34,986 nt of DNA from Streptomyces sp. WELS2 (GTDB taxonomy: Bacteria; Actinomycetota; Actinomycetes; Streptomycetales; Streptomycetaceae): the NCBI RefSeq assembly GCF_013870595.1, contig NZ_JACBWZ010000005.1, positions 1-34,986 on the forward strand, read 5' to 3'. Within the stretch, counting starts at the first letter, position 1; each line of letters starts with the position of its first letter. The notes under the pieces are model-generated. The model saw only the letters and a program-made list of their open reading frames with translations, was not told the origin of the DNA and did no database searches. A program made the position numbers and the translations under genes. Shown piece by piece: positions 1-7,995 of the stretch.

Positions 1-144
1 ACGGTACCCATAGGAGTCGGCAGGAGACCCGGTGGCGCCTCGCGGTGCCGCACGGCGGCCGGAGGACGAGCCGGACTGGCCGCGTCGGGCCGCGGCACGT
101 CCGCCTCCCTGCGGCTGCGGCGGTTTGCGACGGTGCTCGCTCAT
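1..144 (-). CDS. Class A penicillin-binding protein (transglycosylase/transpeptidase), N-terminal 48 codons only
   Basis: The reading frame starts at an ATG (complement of 142-144) and stays open to the left window edge, so only 48 residues are visible. An AGGAGT ribosome site lies 9 bases upstream (154-159). The protein begins MSEHRRKPPQPQGGG and continues rich in Arg, Ala, Gly and Ser, the type of basic cytoplasmic tail that precedes the single membrane anchor of Streptomyces bifunctional penicillin-binding proteins. No catalytic domain is in view, so the product call rests on my recollection of this N-terminus in Streptomyces and on context: mycobacteria also have a ponA-type gene close to padR and ino1. 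It is transcribed divergently from padR, with a 395-bp gap between them. The reading frame is well supported; the function is inferred. Confidence 0.72.
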   Translation of the reverse strand, partial: MSEHRRKPPQPQGGGRAAARRGQSGSSSGRRAAPRGATGSPADSYGYR

Positions 145-539
145 CGAACGATTACTCCTCGGGCAGGCGCACCCGTGCGCGCCTGGAACGGCGGCTGGTT
201 TCCGGTCCCCCCGGAGTACGGATGTGGTCGGTTCCGCATTCACCCGTACTGCACCGGGGACGAGGACGCTCCCCAGGCGTCACGCGGTTCCCGGTGGTGT
301 CCATGCCGCACAGACTACGCATCGCCAAAACGCACCGAGCCCCGAAGTTCACCCCAAAACAGGCAACTTGCCTCCTACGAATCGGTGATGTGATCCCGTT
401 CACCGCCGTCCCCCTTGTCGCATGTGACGGGCCGTTCTATCGTCGTGATGTATCGAACCGATACATCAGCGCGAGATAAGGCGCTGACAGGCACTGCGAG
501 ACCTGCGGGACCACCCCGCGGGGCCGGGAGGAGGCGACG
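145..539. other. Divergent intergenic region between the PBP gene and padR
   Basis: This 395-bp stretch separates two divergently transcribed genes and should hold both promoters. Short open frames cross it but have no ribosome sites or recognisable products. Three inverted repeats are visible: AGGCAA-C-TTGCCT at 361-373, CGGTGA-N11-TCACCG at 383-405, and the longest at 446-468, listed separately as a PadR operator candidate. I could not fix a convincing -35/-10 pair for either gene. Confidence 0.6.
446..468. promoter_or_regulatory. Candidate PadR operator (inverted repeat)
   Basis: TGATGTATCG at 446-455 and CGATACATCA at 459-468 form a perfect 10-bp inverted repeat around a 3-base spacer. 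The ATGTAT...ATACAT core resembles the ATGT/ACAT half-sites known for PadR-family repressors, although the usual spacing of those half-sites is 8 bases and here it is 11. It sits 71 bp upstream of the padR start, so autoregulation of padR (and control of the ino1 downstream of it) is the likely role. Binding is an inference. Confidence 0.5.
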
Positions 540-1223
540 ATGAGCCGGCGCTCCGGCATCCTCGAGTTCGCCGTGCTCGGCCTGCTGCGGGAGTCCCCGA
601 TGCACGGCTATGAGCTGCGCAAACGGCTGAACACGTCACTGGGGGTGTTCCGTGCGTTCAGCTACGGGACGCTCTACCCGTGCCTCAAGACGCTGGTCGC
701 CAACGGCTGGCTGATCGAGGAGCCCGGGAACACCCACGACGACGCCCTCGCCGCTCCCCTCGCCGGACGCCGCGCCAAGATCGTTTACCGGCTGACGGCG
801 GAAGGCAAGGAACACTTCGAAGAGCTGCTCTCGCAGACCGGCCCCGACGCCTACGAGGACGAACACTTCGCCGCGCGGTTCGCCTTCTTCGGGCAGACCT
901 CGCGCGATGTGCGCATGCGCGTCCTGGAGGGCCGGCGCAGCCGCCTGGAGGAGCGCCTGGAGAAGATGCGCGCCTCGCTGGCGCGCACCCGGGAGCGCCT
1001 CGACGACTACACGCTTGAGCTCCAGCGCCACGGGATGGAGTCCGTGGAGCGCGAAGTGCGCTGGCTGAACGAGCTCATCGAGAGCGAGCGGGCCGGGCGA
1101 GACCTGAGGGGTTCCGCGTCCGGGGGGCCCGCTCAGCAGGACACCACCAATGGATCGACGGGCGGCCTGCCCCGTCGCGGGGAGGCCCCCCGCACGGATA
1201 CGCCCGACGACACCGCCACGTGA
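540..1223 (+). CDS. PadR family transcriptional regulator
   Basis: A 227-residue DNA-binding repressor candidate. The N-terminal winged helix (about residues 8-90) shows the PadR hallmarks: an opening like [20 protein letters not shown], then a turn with [18 protein letters not shown] and a wing region ending [18 protein letters not shown]-terminal helical dimerisation part follows (residues 110-185, rich in Arg, Glu and Leu). The last 40 residues are low-complexity Ser/Gly/Thr and probably disordered. The ATG at 540 has a strong GGAGG ribosome site (530-534). It lies 43 bp upstream of ino1 on the same strand, so the two may be co-transcribed. The same padR-ino1 pairing occurs in mycobacteria. 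The ligand and targets cannot be read from sequence; ino1 and padR itself are the obvious candidates. Confidence 0.9.
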   Translation: MSRRSGILEFAVLGLLRESPMHGYELRKRLNTSLGVFRAFSYGTLYPCLKTLVANGWLIEEPGNTHDDALAAPLAGRRAKIVYRLTAEGKEHFEELLSQTGPDAYEDEHFAARFAFFGQTSRDVRMRVLEGRRSRLEERLEKMRASLARTRERLDDYTLELQRHGMESVEREVRWLNELIESERAGRDLRGSASGGPAQQDTTNGSTGGLPRRGEAPRTDTPDDTAT

Positions 1224-1266
1224 GACCCGGTCAGGGCCTCACTCGTACACACAGGGAGCAACCGGA

Positions 1267-2349
1267 ATGGGTTCGGTTCGCGTAGCCATCGTCGGCGTGG
1301 GCAACTGCGCCGCGTCGCTGGTGCAGGGAGTCGAGTACTACAAGGACGCCGACCCGGCGTCCAAGGTCCCCGGCCTGATGCACGTGCAGTTCGGTGACTA
1401 CCACGTGCGCGACGTCGAGTTCGTCGCGGCGTTCGACGTCGACGCCAAGAAGGTCGGTCTGGACCTGGCGGACGCCATCGGCGCCTCCGAGAACAACACC
1501 ATCAAGATCTGCGACGTGCCCAGCACCGGTGTCACGGTCCAGCGCGGCCACACCCTCGACGGTCTCGGCAAGTACTACCGCGCCACCATCGAGGAGTCCG
1601 CCGAGGAGCCGGTCGACGTCGTCCAGGTCCTGAAGGACAAGCAGGTCGACGTCCTGGTCTGCTACCTGCCCGTGGGCTCCGAGGACGCGGCGAAGTTCTA
1701 CGCCCAGTGCGCCATCGACGCCAAGGTCGCCTTCGTCAACGCCCTCCCGGTCTTCATCGCCGGTACCAAGGAGTGGGCGGACAAGTTCACCGAGGCGGGC
1801 GTCCCGATCGTCGGTGACGACATCAAGTCCCAGGTCGGCGCGACCATCACGCACCGCGTCATGGCGAAGCTGTTCGAGGACCGCGGTGTCATCCTCGACC
1901 GCACGATGCAGCTGAACGTCGGCGGCAACATGGACTTCAAGAACATGCTCGAGCGCGAGCGCCTGGAGTCCAAGAAGATCTCCAAGACGCAGGCCGTCAC
2001 CTCCCAGATCCCCGACCGGGACCTCGGTGAGAAGAACGTCCACATCGGCCCGTCCGACTACGTGGCCTGGCTGGACGACCGCAAGTGGGCCTACGTCCGC
2101 CTGGAGGGCCGCGCCTTCGGTGACGTCCCGCTGAACCTGGAGTACAAGCTGGAGGTCTGGGACTCCCCGAACTCCGCCGGTGTCATCATCGACGCCCTGC
2201 GCGCCGCGAAGATCGCCAAGGACCGCGGCATCGGCGGCCCGATCCTGTCGGCGTCCTCGTACTTCATGAAGTCCCCGCCGGTCCAGTACTTCGACGACGA
2301 GGCCCGCGAGAACGTCGAGAAGTTCATCCGCGGCGAGGTCGAGCGCTGA
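1267..2349 (+). CDS. ino1: Inositol-3-phosphate synthase
   Basis: A 360-residue NAD-dependent enzyme that isomerises glucose 6-phosphate to 1D-myo-inositol 3-phosphate, the first step toward phosphatidylinositol and mycothiol in actinomycetes. The NAD-binding fold is at the N-terminus ([20 protein letters not shown], about residues 6-25). The catalytic region is recognisable by [15 protein letters not shown] and [12 protein letters not shown], and the C-terminus by SYFMKSPP. Length matches the short bacterial/archaeal form rather than the 500-residue eukaryotic one. The ATG at 1267 is chosen over upstream in-frame codons, which overlap padR, because an AGGGAG ribosome site precedes it (1253-1258) and homology begins there. 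Codon use is strongly G/C-ended, as in a well-expressed gene. A 34-bp palindrome closes the transcript. Confidence 0.95.
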   Translation: MGSVRVAIVGVGNCAASLVQGVEYYKDADPASKVPGLMHVQFGDYHVRDVEFVAAFDVDAKKVGLDLADAIGASENNTIKICDVPSTGVTVQRGHTLDGLGKYYRATIEESAEEPVDVVQVLKDKQVDVLVCYLPVGSEDAAKFYAQCAIDAKVAFVNALPVFIAGTKEWADKFTEAGVPIVGDDIKSQVGATITHRVMAKLFEDRGVILDRTMQLNVGGNMDFKNMLERERLESKKISKTQAVTSQIPDRDLGEKNVHIGPSDYVAWLDDRKWAYVRLEGRAFGDVPLNLEYKLEVWDSPNSAGVIIDALRAAKIAKDRGIGGPILSASSYFMKSPPVQYFDDEARENVEKFIRGEVER

Positions 2350-2392
2350 GGCGCTGAGGACCGCTCGCACGAAACGCTCCTGCCAGGGCCGT

Positions 2393-2426
2393 GAAGGTCC
2401 CCGGGTCACGTGACCCGGGGACCTTC
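2393..2426. terminator. Perfect 34-bp palindrome after ino1 (terminator)
   Basis: The arms GAAGGTCCCCGGGTCAC (2393-2409) and GTGACCCGGGGACCTTC (2410-2426) are fully complementary with no unpaired bases. It follows the ino1 stop by 43 bp and precedes the exporter start by 22 bp. There is no U-tract, which is common for Streptomyces terminators. The CACGTG centre resembles that of parS, but the flanks do not match. Confidence 0.8.
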
Positions 2427-2448
2427 CGCATGTGTGAGGCTGTCGCCC

Positions 2449-3711
2449 ATGCCCGTCGTACGTGACCTGCGCCTGCTGTGGAGCCTGCGGCGTTTCCGGC
2501 ACCTGCTGTACGTCCGGCTCCTGTCCCAGGGCGCCGACGGTGTCTACCAGGTCGCGCTCGCCGCATACGTCGTCTTCTCCCCGGAGAGACAGGCCTCGGC
2601 CACCGCCATCGCCTCGGCCATGGCCGTCCTGCTGCTCCCCTACTCCCTGGTCGGCCCCTTCGCCGGTGTCCTGCTGGACCGCTGGCGGCGCCGGCAGGTC
2701 TTCGTGTACGGCAATCTGCTGCGGGCCCTGCTGGCGGCGGCGACCGCCGTGCTGATCACCAGCGGGGCCCCCGACTGGCTGTTCTACGTCTCCGCGCTGT
2801 GCGTCACGGCCGTCAACCGCTTCGTACTCGCCGGGCTCTCCGCCGCCCTGCCCCGGGTCGTCGACGCCGAGCGCCTGGTGCTGGCCAACTCGCTCTCCCC
2901 GACGGCCGGCACCCTGGCCGCGACCGCCGGAGGGGGGCTGGCCTTCGCGGTGCGGATGGTGGCGGCGGACTCCGACGCGGCGGTGGTCCTGTGCGGCGCC
3001 CTTCTGTATCTGAGCGCGAGCCTCGCCTCCCTGCGTCTGGCCCCCGGCCTCCTCGGCCCCGACCGGCGCCCGGCCCGTCCCCCTCTCGGCACGGCACTCG
3101 CCTGGACCGCGCGCGAGCTGCCCGCGGCCATCCGGCATCTGACGGCACCCGGGCGCCGCGAGGCGGCGTGGGCGCTGGCCGCGATGACGCTGATGCGCTT
3201 CTGCTACGGGGCGCTCCTCGTGCTGCTGCTCATGCTCTGCCGTCATGCCCTGGCCAACACCCCCGAGGAAGGCCTACGGCTGCTGGGGGTGGCGCTGGCA
3301 TTGTCCGGCACCGGGTTCTTCACGGCGGCCGTGGTGACGCCCTCGGCGGCGGGGCGGCTCGGCCCCCGCCGCTGGATCGTGGTGTGCTCCGGTGCGGCCA
3401 TGGTGCTGGAGCCCGCACTGGGGCTTCCGTTCGCCACCGGCCCGCTCATGGTCGCCGCCTTCGTCCTGGGGCTGATCACCCAGGGAGCCAAGATCGCCAC
3501 GGACACGATCGTCCAGGCGTGCGTGGAGGACGGCTTCCGCGGCCGCGTCTTCTCCGTGTACGACGTCCTCTTCAACGTCGCCTTCGTCGCCGCGGCGGGG
3601 GTGGCCGCGCTGATGCTGCCGCCGGACGGCCGCTCGCCATTGCTGGTGATCGTCGTCGCCCTCGTCTACGGCGTGATCACCGTCGCCCTGGCCCGCTTCG
3701 GGCGGCGGTGA
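2449..3711 (+). CDS. Major facilitator superfamily transporter (probable exporter)
   Basis: A 420-residue polytopic membrane protein. It has repeated hydrophobic segments across the whole length and the MFS loop 2-3 signature as GVLLDRWRRRQVFVYGNLLRAL (around residues 70-90). A second basic loop (AGRLGPRRW) precedes the C-terminal half, and EDGFRGRVFSVYDVLFNVAF near the end is typical of the drug/efflux-like MFS branch. The ATG at 2449 is preferred. An in-frame GTG at 2410 lies inside the ino1 terminator palindrome and would add 13 residues unlike an MFS N-terminus. A GAGG ribosome site lies at 2436-2439. The gene converges on cca with a parS-bearing palindrome between them. The substrate is unknown; no neighbour points to a drug or metabolite cluster. 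Confidence 0.85.
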   Translation: MPVVRDLRLLWSLRRFRHLLYVRLLSQGADGVYQVALAAYVVFSPERQASATAIASAMAVLLLPYSLVGPFAGVLLDRWRRRQVFVYGNLLRALLAAATAVLITSGAPDWLFYVSALCVTAVNRFVLAGLSAALPRVVDAERLVLANSLSPTAGTLAATAGGGLAFAVRMVAADSDAAVVLCGALLYLSASLASLRLAPGLLGPDRRPARPPLGTALAWTARELPAAIRHLTAPGRREAAWALAAMTLMRFCYGALLVLLLMLCRHALANTPEEGLRLLGVALALSGTGFFTAAVVTPSAAGRLGPRRWIVVCSGAAMVLEPALGLPFATGPLMVAAFVLGLITQGAKIATDTIVQACVEDGFRGRVFSVYDVLFNVAFVAAAGVAALMLPPDGRSPLLVIVVALVYGVITVALARFGRR

Positions 3712-3746
3712 GCCGACGAGTCGCCCGAAGTCCCGGTACGACAGAG

Positions 3747-3782
3747 CGAGGGCCGATGTTTCACGTGAAACATCGGCCCTCG
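3747..3782. terminator. 36-bp perfect palindrome containing parS; likely bidirectional terminator
   Basis: From 3747 to 3782 every base pairs with its mirror around 3764/3765. The central 14 bases are an exact parS (GTTTCACGTGAAAC) and the outer arms (CGAGGGCCGAT / ATCGGCCCTCG) extend the symmetry. It lies between the stops of two convergent genes, the exporter (3711) and cca (3835), where a bidirectional terminator is expected, and no other strong hairpin is present in the gap. Confidence 0.65.
3758..3771. other. parS: parS site 1 (ParB nucleation site)
   Basis: This is an exact GTTTCACGTGAAAC, the established Streptomyces parS core, symmetric and so without a strand. It is embedded in the longer palindrome 3747-3782. 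Confidence 0.95.
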
Positions 3783-3804
3783 GTGTCACCGTCCCCGGAT
3801 GGAT

Positions 3805-3818
3805 GTTTCACGTGAAAC
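3805..3818. other. parS: parS site 2
   Basis: This is an exact GTTTCACGTGAAAC with one extra symmetric pair (T...A), 47 bp start-to-start from parS site 1. It lies between the two convergent genes, 16 bp beyond the end of cca. Confidence 0.95.
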
Positions 3819-3834
3819 ACCGCCGGGTCCCGGC

Positions 3835-5277
3835 TCAGCTCTGCGCGGCCCACCACTCCTTGAGGGCAGCCACCGCGGCATCGTGTTCCATGGGACCGTG
3901 CTCCAGGCGCAGCTCCAGCATGTGCTTGTACGCCTTGCCGACGGCCGGGCCCGGGCCGACCCCGAGGATCTCCATGATCTGGTTGCCGTCCAGGTCGGGA
4001 CGGATGGCGTCCAGCTCCTCCTGCTCCTTCAGCTGGGCGATCCGCTCCTCCAGACCGTCGTAGGCCCGGGAGAGCGCCGCCGCCTTCCGCTTGTTGCGCG
4101 TGGTGCAGTCGGAGCGGGTCAGTTTGTGCAGCCGGTCCAGCAGCGGGCCCGCGTCACGGACGTAGCGGCGGACCGCCGAGTCCGTCCACTCCCCGGTGCC
4201 GTAGCCGTGGAACCGCAGATGAAGCTCGACCAGCCGGGAGACGTCCTTGACCAGTTCGTTGGAGTACTTCAGGGCGGTCATGCGCTTCTTGGTCATCTTG
4301 GCGCCGACCACCTCGTGATGGTGGAAGGAGACCCGGCCGTCCTTCTCGAAGCGGCGGGTGCGCGGCTTGCCGATGTCGTGCAGCAGCGCGGCCAGCCGGA
4401 GAGTGAGGTCGGGGCCGTCCTCCTCGAGCGCGATCGCCTGCTCGAGGACGATCAGCGTGTGCTCGTAGACGTCCTTGTGCCGGTGGTGCTCGTCGCTCTC
4501 CAGGCGCAGCGCCGGCAGCTCGGGCAGGACGTACTCGGCGAGCCCGGTGTCGACCAGCAGCGACAGCCCCTTGCGCGGTTGCGCGGACAGCAGGAGCTTG
4601 TTGAGCTCGTCCCGGACCCGTTCCGCCGAGACGATCTCGATCCGCCCCGCCATCTCCGTCATGGCGGTGACGACCTCGGGGGCCACCGTGAAGTCCAGCT
4701 GGGCGGCGAACCGGGCGGCCCGCATCATGCGCAGGGGGTCGTCCGAGAAGGACTCCTCCGGCGTGCCCGGGGTCCTCAGCACACGGGCCGCGAGATCCTC
4801 CAGGCCGCCGTGCGGGTCGACGAAGGTCTTCTCCGGCAGCGCCACGGCCATCGCGTTGACCGTGAAGTCGCGGCGGACCAGGTCCTCCTCGATGGAGTTA
4901 CCGTACGACACCTCCGGCTTGCGGGAGGTGCGGTCGTAGGCCTCCGACCGGTAGGTGGTGATCTCGATCTGGTAGCCGCCCTTGTGCGCGCCGACCGTAC
5001 CGAAGGCGATCCCCACCTCCCAGACGGCGTCCGCCCACGGCCGGACGATCTTCAGTACGTCCTCGGGGCGGGCGTCGGTGGTGAAGTCCAGGTCGTTGCC
5101 GAGCCGGCCGAGCAGCGCGTCACGGACCGATCCGCCGACCAGGGCGAGCGAGAACCCGGCCTCCTGGAAACGGCGGGCGAGGTCGTCGGCGACGGGGGCC
5201 ACCCGCAGCAGCTCGGTGACCGCGCGCTGCTGCGCCTGGCTCAGGGCAGAGGGAGTGTCTTCGTTGGGGTTCGGCAC
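3835..5277 (-). CDS. cca: CCA tRNA nucleotidyltransferase (PcnA-like)
   Basis: A class II nucleotidyltransferase that adds or repairs the 3'-CCA of tRNAs. With the GTG at 5277 it has 480 residues. The catalytic head shows LVGGSVRDALLGRLGNDLDF (about residues 46-65), with the metal-binding acidic pair in DLD. It is followed by RRDFTVNAMAV and DDPLRMMRAARFAAQLDF. An HD phosphohydrolase-type domain carries LLHDIGKPR with the His-Asp pair at about 300-301, and a helical tRNA-binding tail ends at AAQS. The start is uncertain: an ATG at 5334 would add 19 residues and a GTG at 5400 would add 41, but family similarity begins near 5277. A TACCCT -10-like box 8 bp upstream suggests a leaderless message. 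The mycobacterial homologue also lies next to the DUF6049-murJ cluster. Confidence 0.92.
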   Translation of the reverse strand: MPNPNEDTPSALSQAQQRAVTELLRVAPVADDLARRFQEAGFSLALVGGSVRDALLGRLGNDLDFTTDARPEDVLKIVRPWADAVWEVGIAFGTVGAHKGGYQIEITTYRSEAYDRTSRKPEVSYGNSIEEDLVRRDFTVNAMAVALPEKTFVDPHGGLEDLAARVLRTPGTPEESFSDDPLRMMRAARFAAQLDFTVAPEVVTAMTEMAGRIEIVSAERVRDELNKLLLSAQPRKGLSLLVDTGLAEYVLPELPALRLESDEHHRHKDVYEHTLIVLEQAIALEEDGPDLTLRLAALLHDIGKPRTRRFEKDGRVSFHHHEVVGAKMTKKRMTALKYSNELVKDVSRLVELHLRFHGYGTGEWTDSAVRRYVRDAGPLLDRLHKLTRSDCTTRNKRKAAALSRAYDGLEERIAQLKEQEELDAIRPDLDGNQIMEILGVGPGPAVGKAYKHMLELRLEHGPMEHDAAVAALKEWWAAQS

Positions 5278-5577
5278 AACAGAAGAGGGTACGTGCCCCG
5301 CGCGCCCGAAGGCGGCCCGGCCGGAGACGGTCATCGGCGTACGCCCGCCCCACGGCGCCGCGTCGAGGCGACGGGACAGCTCCCTGCATACCCACCGCAA
5401 GCGCAGCTCTCGCGGCGTACGGCCGCTCTCCCCTCGATACTGGATATAGAGGACGACGCCACGACTGTTCGCCGATCTTGTGAAGGAGACCGCGGCACTT
5501 CCCTTCAGCGCGCATCGTTACCATGCGTGGACGCACATTCCGACGACCACTGACGACGACGAGGGACGGGCGAGCGC
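5278..5577. other. Divergent promoter region between cca and the DUF6049 gene
   Basis: About 300 bp between two divergently transcribed genes. On the minus strand TACCCT (complement of 5286-5291) is placed so that transcription could start at or next to the cca GTG. On the plus strand TACCAT (5519-5524) is a possible -10 for the DUF6049 gene, but I see no good -35 for either. Mycobacteria carry a Nudix gene in the equivalent gap; no Nudix box is visible here. Confidence 0.4.
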
Positions 5578-7950
5578 GTGGCCGAGGCGGCTGACTTCCA
5601 GGGGACCAGTGCCTCACCTGCCCGCCGGTGGCTGCGGCGCGCCGGAGCGCTGCTCACCGGGGCGCCACTGCTGGCCGGTCTGCTCCAGCTGCCCGCCGCC
5701 GCGCCCGCACAGGCCGCCTCCTCCGACACGGTGTCCGTCTCCCTGGACTCGCTCACCCCCAGTGCCCCCACGGACGGCGACACGCTGACCGTGTCCGGCA
5801 CGGTGACCAACAACGGCAAGCAGACCGTCACCGACGCCCATGTGGGCCTCCGGGTCGGCCCCCAGCTGACCACCCGGTCGGACATCGACTCCGTCGCCCG
5901 GCACTCCGACGATCCGCAGGGCAGCACCGGCTCCGAGGTCGGCGGCAAGTACGAGGAGAAGTTCGCAAAGCTCGCCCCGGGCGTCGCCCAGCACTTCAGC
6001 ATCTCCGTCCCCGTCGACAAGCTCGGCCTCGACGACGACGGCGTCTACGAATTCGGTGTCGCCCTCTCCGGCGAGACCTCCGCCCAGCCCTGGTCCCGGG
6101 TGCTCGGCATCCAGCGGACCTTCCTGCCGTGGCAGCCCTCGGACGCCGACACCAAGACCAGGACGACGTTCCTGTGGCCGTTGCTGTCCACGGTCCACCT
6201 GACGGCCAAGACCGGCGCGGGGGACCTCCAGACGCCGGAGTTCCTGAACGACGACCTGGCGAAGGACCTGGCGCCCGGCGGCCGACTGGCCCAGATGGTG
6301 GACCTGGGCAAGGATCTCGACATCACCTGGGTGATCGATCCGGACCTGCTGGCCTCGGTCGACGCGATGGCCGTGGGCAACTACCGGCTCCAGGCCGCCG
6401 ACGGCACGAGCACGCCCGGCCCGCGCGAGCACCAGGAGGTCGCCAAGCAGTGGCTGGCCGCCCTGCAGAAGGCGGTGGCCGGCAAGGAGGTCGTCGCCCT
6501 GCCGTTCGCCGACCCCGACCTGGCCTCCCTCGCGCACAACGGCACCAGCGTCACCGGCTCGCTCAGCCACCTCAAGGACGCCACCGACGTCGCCGCGACC
6601 ACCGTCAAGACCGTGCTCCACGTCACCCCGAGCACCGACTTCGCCTGGCCGGTCGACGGCGCCGTGGACCGGTCGATCATGAAGGTCGCGACCTCCGCCG
6701 GGGCCGACCGGGTGATCGCCCGCAGCGACAGCCTCCAGGAGACCGCCGGGCTGCCCTACACGCCGTCCGCCGCCCGCCCGGTCGGCGGGGGCACCACGGC
6801 CGTGGTCGCCGACAGCCGGCTGTCCACGGCGTTCGAGGGCGATCTGACGAAGGCGGGCGCGACCACCCTGGCGGTCCAGCGGTTCCTGGCCCAGAGCCTG
6901 GAAGTGAACGCGCAGACCGACAAGCAGCGCAGCATCCTCGTCGCCCCGCAGCGCATGCCCTCGGCGAGCCAGGCGCAGGCGATGGCGGCAGCCGTGAAGG
7001 CGCTCCAGGGGGGCACCTGGAGCCAGCCCCAGAACCTCACCGCGACCGCCAAGGACAAGCCCGACCCGGCCGCCACCACCCGCATCCCCCCGGCGTCCGC
7101 CTATCCCTCCTCGCTGCGCCGGCAGGACCTGCCGCGCACTGCCTTCGAACAGATCGCCCGCACCCAGGCCAAGCTCGACAACTTCCGCGTGATCCTCACC
7201 GACCAGTCCCGGGTCGTCACCCCGTTCGGGCGGGCCATAAACCGGGACATGTCCACGTCCTGGCGGGGCCACCGCGGCGCGGCCGAAGGCTACCGGGACG
7301 GTGTGGAGGCCTGGCTCGACGAGCTGGCCGACCAGGTCAAGCTGATCGACAAGTCCGAGACCAAGCTCTCGGGCCGCAGCGCCACCATCCCGGTCACGGT
7401 CCAGAACAACCTGGTCCAGCCCGTCGGCCACCTGGTACTGCGCCTGGAGTCGACGATGCCGACCCGTCTGGAGATCGGCGGCAAGGCCTACGACGAACAG
7501 CCCGTGGAGATCTCCGGCGGGCACAGCCAGTCGGTGAAGTTCACCACCTCGGCCAACGCCAACGGCCGCGTCGCGGTCATCGCCCAGCTGTACACCGAGG
7601 ACGGCCGCAAATACGGCGAACCCGTCACCTTCGACGTGAAGGTCACGGAGGTCACCCCCACCGTGATGCTGGTCATCGGCGGTGGCGTCCTGCTCCTCGT
7701 CCTCGCCGGCTTCCGGATGTACACCCAGCGCAAGCGCGCCGCCGCCCGGAAGCCCGAGGACGACGGCCCCGGCACGGCGCCGGAGGACCCGGAGGAACCC
7801 GGGAACCCCGGGGCACCCGAAGGCCGTCTCCCCCAGGAGTCCGAGTCCGACCCCGGGGCAGACGACCCGGAGCAGCCGAGTGACCCTGCGCCGGACACCG
7901 CACCGGAAAGCGCCGACCCGTCCGGGACGGGTGAGAGAGTGGACCGTTGA
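5578..7950 (+). CDS. DUF6049-type membrane-anchored extracytoplasmic protein
   Basis: A 790-residue protein of unknown biochemical activity that sits just upstream of murJ across actinobacteria. Residues 1-46 look like a signal peptide: Arg-containing start (RRWLRRAG), hydrophobic core, then an Ala-rich LPAAAPAQA cleavage region. The large middle part (about 47-690) is outside the membrane. A beta-rich N-terminal section (SVSLDSLTPSAPTDGDTLTV) resembles an Ig-like fold, and a second such section is near residues 590-690. A single membrane helix (TVMLVIGGGVLLLVLAGF, about 694-712) is followed by a basic stop-transfer and an acidic, Pro-rich cytoplasmic tail. The start is the GTG at 5578 with a GAGGGA site upstream. 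It ends 45 bp before murJ, so it is probably in the same operon. A role in cell-wall assembly is inferred from neighbours only. Confidence 0.85.
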   Translation: MAEAADFQGTSASPARRWLRRAGALLTGAPLLAGLLQLPAAAPAQAASSDTVSVSLDSLTPSAPTDGDTLTVSGTVTNNGKQTVTDAHVGLRVGPQLTTRSDIDSVARHSDDPQGSTGSEVGGKYEEKFAKLAPGVAQHFSISVPVDKLGLDDDGVYEFGVALSGETSAQPWSRVLGIQRTFLPWQPSDADTKTRTTFLWPLLSTVHLTAKTGAGDLQTPEFLNDDLAKDLAPGGRLAQMVDLGKDLDITWVIDPDLLASVDAMAVGNYRLQAADGTSTPGPREHQEVAKQWLAALQKAVAGKEVVALPFADPDLASLAHNGTSVTGSLSHLKDATDVAATTVKTVLHVTPSTDFAWPVDGAVDRSIMKVATSAGADRVIARSDSLQETAGLPYTPSAARPVGGGTTAVVADSRLSTAFEGDLTKAGATTLAVQRFLAQSLEVNAQTDKQRSILVAPQRMPSASQAQAMAAAVKALQGGTWSQPQNLTATAKDKPDPAATTRIPPASAYPSSLRRQDLPRTAFEQIARTQAKLDNFRVILTDQSRVVTPFGRAINRDMSTSWRGHRGAAEGYRDGVEAWLDELADQVKLIDKSETKLSGRSATIPVTVQNNLVQPVGHLVLRLESTMPTRLEIGGKAYDEQPVEISGGHSQSVKFTTSANANGRVAVIAQLYTEDGRKYGEPVTFDVKVTEVTPTVMLVIGGGVLLLVLAGFRMYTQRKRAAARKPEDDGPGTAPEDPEEPGNPGAPEGRLPQESESDPGADDPEQPSDPAPDTAPESADPSGTGERVDR

Positions 7951-7995
7951 GCGATGTCGTGGCCGGTGGGCCCGGGACGATGAGGTGGGGTAAGC

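Noticed and set aside
45-479. Plus-strand frames before padR
   Set aside because: They overlap the real N-terminus of the minus-strand PBP gene and the intergenic operator region, and lack ribosome sites.
2401-2418. The CACGTG centre in the ino1 terminator as a seventh parS
   Set aside because: The flanks are GGGT...ACCC instead of GTTT...AAAC, so it does not match the ParB site.
2410-2448. Upstream GTG start for the exporter
   Set aside because: It falls at the centre of the terminator palindrome and adds 13 residues without family similarity.
1231-3246. A 671-codon minus-strand frame opposite ino1 and the exporter
   Set aside because: It is antisense to ino1 and includes the perfect terminator palindrome; no domain is recognisable.
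3799-5553. A 584-codon plus-strand frame opposite cca
   Set aside because: Its composition is that of an antisense shadow, and its first residues are simply parS read as protein.
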